NCBI RefSeq assembly: GCF_011035165.1
Contig: NZ_CP047588.1
Location: 186,001-250,000 of the forward strand
Direction: 5' to 3'
Source: Buchnera aphidicola (Uroleucon sonchi)
GTDB lineage: Bacteria > Pseudomonadota > Gammaproteobacteria > Enterobacterales > Enterobacteriaceae
Length of the DNA stretch: 64,000 nt
In this document: in pieces, positions 62,250 through 64,000 of the stretch
Numbering within the stretch: position 1 is the stretch's first letter
How the letters are laid out: every line of letters begins with the position of its first letter
The notes under the pieces: generated by a model
Database searches by the model: none
Seen by the model: only the letters and a program-made list of their open reading frames with translations
What the model was told of the DNA's origin: nothing
Made by a program: the position numbers and the translations under genes

Positions 62250-64000
62250 ATGTTTATTAAAAAATTTTTTATAACTTTTTTAGTATTATTTAGTATTTCA
62301 AGTCATGCAAAAAATATTGGCATCATTAATAATATTCAATTTGAAGGATTACATAATGTTTCAAAAAATGAAGCATCAAAACATATTATTTTAGATATAG
62401 GAAATGTAATTTCTGAGTATGATGTAAAAAATAGTATTAAATCATTATTTGCTACAGGAAAATTTCAAGATATTAAAGTAATATATTCAAAAAAAAGTAT
62501 TATTTTTCGTGTAAAAGAAAAACCAATTATTTCTAATGTTATTTTTACTGGTAATCATATTATCAAAAATTCAGTTCTAAATTTATATTTACAAAAATTA
62601 AATATCAAAAAAGGAAGTGTATTTGATCCTCTTTCTATTAACATACTTATTAAAACAATAGAAGATTTTTTTTATAATATTGGAAGATTTGAATCAAATG
62701 TACAAATATTTAAACAAAGTTCTGAGGATAATACTATTAATTTAAAAATAATTTTTAATGAAGGTATAATCAAAAAGATTAATAGTATTAAAATATTAGG
62801 AGCAAAACATTTTTCTGAACAACAAGTTACTTCATTATTACAATCAAAAAATTATTCTATTAAATGTAATTTTTTTGAAACATGTGTTTATTCTCCTCAA
62901 AAATTAGATCAAGATTTAAAGCGTTTAAATAATTTTTATTTAAATCATGGTTATTTTTATTTTCATATTAATGATAAAAAAATTGATTTTATTAATAATA
63001 AAAATCAAATTGATATTAAAATTAATATTTCTGAAGGTGAAAAGTATCATATTTCACAAATCTTTTTCTTAGGAAATTTTAATCCATATAAAAAATTAAT
63101 TAAAAAATTTGTTACAATAAATAATAATGAGTTATATAATCAAGAAAAAATTAATAATATTATTCATGAAATTACAAAATTTTTATCTGATCATGGGTAT
63201 ATTAATGCTATTGTTCAAGTTCAACCTGAAGTTAATAATAAAACTAAAACAATTGTTTTAAATTTTTATATTGATATAAAACAACGTTTTTTTGTACATA
63301 GAATTCATTTTATTGGTAATACCATTACTCAAGATAAAGTATTACGTCGTGAAATCAAACAAATAGAAGGTAAATATATTGATTTACATTTAATTAATTT
63401 AGGAAAAAAATCATTAGAAAAAACAAAATATTTTAAAAATATTGAAATTATAAAAAAAATATATTCTCCTAATTCTAATCAAATAGATATTTTTTATAAA
63501 GTACACGAGCAACCAACTGGTTCAATAAATTTTGGATTAGGATATGGAGTAGATAATGGCATTAATTTTAATGCTGCTTTATCTAAAGATAATATATTTG
63601 GTTCTGGAAATTCTTTTAAAGCTAGTATTATTAAAAATGATAATCAAAAATATGCAGATATATCAATAAGTTATCCATATTTTATATCAAATATTAAAGA
63701 TTTAAACACTAGATTGTTCTATAATGACTTGAAGTATAATTTTGATAGTTCTTCGGATTTTAGTAAAACGACTTATGGTTTAGAAAGTAATTTAGGAATT
63801 AAAATTAATGATTATAACAAAATCAATTTTGGTTTTGGATATACTCATAATGGAATAAAAAACAAAGAAAACATTACTAATCCTGATGATGCAAGAAATA
63901 CATCTATGGATTTAATGTTTTTAAAAAATAAAAGAGTAAATGATTTTACCTTAAATTATTCTTGGATATATTCGACTTTAGAGTCTCTTTATTTTCCTAT
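62250..64000 (+). CDS. bamA: Outer membrane protein assembly factor BamA (partial)
   Basis: Central subunit of the outer-membrane beta-barrel assembly machine. The ATG at 62250 opens MFIKKFFITFLVLFSISSHA, a signal peptide of about 20 residues. Five POTRA-like repeats follow to about residue 420 (for example IQFEGLHNVS, VIFTGNHIIKNSVL, IHFIGNTITQDKVLRREIKQ), then the start of the barrel (NFGLGYGVDNGINFNAALS). The frame is open to the window end, 583 codons; E. coli BamA has 810 residues. Strongly AT-biased, with Lys/Asn/Ile replacing many residues. Confidence 0.95.
   Translation, partial: MFIKKFFITFLVLFSISSHAKNIGIINNIQFEGLHNVSKNEASKHIILDIGNVISEYDVKNSIKSLFATGKFQDIKVIYSKKSIIFRVKEKPIISNVIFTGNHIIKNSVLNLYLQKLNIKKGSVFDPLSINILIKTIEDFFYNIGRFESNVQIFKQSSEDNTINLKIIFNEGIIKKINSIKILGAKHFSEQQVTSLLQSKNYSIKCNFFETCVYSPQKLDQDLKRLNNFYLNHGYFYFHINDKKIDFINNKNQIDIKINISEGEKYHISQIFFLGNFNPYKKLIKKFVTINNNELYNQEKINNIIHEITKFLSDHGYINAIVQVQPEVNNKTKTIVLNFYIDIKQRFFVHRIHFIGNTITQDKVLRREIKQIEGKYIDLHLINLGKKSLEKTKYFKNIEIIKKIYSPNSNQIDIFYKVHEQPTGSINFGLGYGVDNGINFNAALSKDNIFGSGNSFKASIIKNDNQKYADISISYPYFISNIKDLNTRLFYNDLKYNFDSSSDFSKTTYGLESNLGIKINDYNKINFGFGYTHNGIKNKENITNPDDARNTSMDLMFLKNKRVNDFTLNYSWIYSTLESLYFP

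Noticed and set aside
1..64000. CRISPR arrays, insertion sequences, integrases, phage genes, plasmid or chromosomal origins
   Set aside because: No spaced direct repeats, transposase or integrase signatures, or DnaA-box clusters seen; every coding region is accounted for by conserved vertically inherited genes.

Overview
This window is best read as a chromosomal segment of Buchnera aphidicola, the obligate gammaproteobacterial symbiont of aphids. The sequence is extremely AT-rich. Every recognisable protein has its closest remembered counterpart in Escherichia coli. The gene order is that of an E. coli chromosome with many genes deleted, and there are no insertion sequences, prophages, CRISPR arrays or transferred islands. 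Essential amino-acid synthesis (thrABC, ilvIH, dapD) is kept while many other functions are missing. The aphid host cannot be decided from the sequence alone.

Layout. At 1-12.2 kb: nrdA (C-terminus outside the window), gyrA, a DUF2076 protein, ahpC, ung, grpE, nadK, ssrA (tmRNA), grxD, rnt, sodA, pth and ychF. At 12.2-17 kb: the threonine operon thrABC on the minus strand. At 17.4-25.1 kb: hpt, dksA, truA, mrcB and secA. At 25.4-32.6 kb: coaE, a wrecked guaC and the pyruvate dehydrogenase operon aceE-aceF-lpd. A 0.9 kb stretch without genes follows. At 33.6-50.4 kb: mtn, erpA and the division/cell-wall cluster on the minus strand, transcribed rsmH-ftsL-ftsI-murE-murF-mraY-murD-ftsW-murG-murC-ddlB-ftsA-ftsZ. 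At 50.6-52.9 kb: ilvIH. At 53.5-64 kb: degP, dapD, map, then rpsB-tsf-pyrH-frr-dxr-uppS-bamA (the last cut by the window end).

How the genes work together. The window holds a nearly complete peptidoglycan precursor pathway (murC to murG, mraY, ddlB) with its polymerases (mrcB, ftsI, ftsW) and the FtsZ/FtsA division core. It also holds the entry into the TCA pathway, threonine and branched-chain amino-acid synthesis, a lysine/diaminopimelate step, isoprenoid and undecaprenyl steps, and translation factors.

Most notable. (1) Four genes (ung, mrcB, murF, ftsL) are each broken by a single frameshift located exactly in a poly(A) tract of 11-15 bases. Apart from that shift the reading frame and the homology are intact, the signature expected if RNA-polymerase slippage at poly(A) restores function. 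At least seven other genes carry in-frame A10-A14 tracts. (2) The transpeptidase domain of MrcB has lost both the SxxK lysine and the KTG threonine while its glycosyltransferase domain looks intact. (3) guaC is a clear pseudogene, and the places where related Buchnera genomes carry panBC, speDE and mutT hold no recognisable gene. (4) A strikingly GC-rich hairpin lies between ftsZ and erpA.
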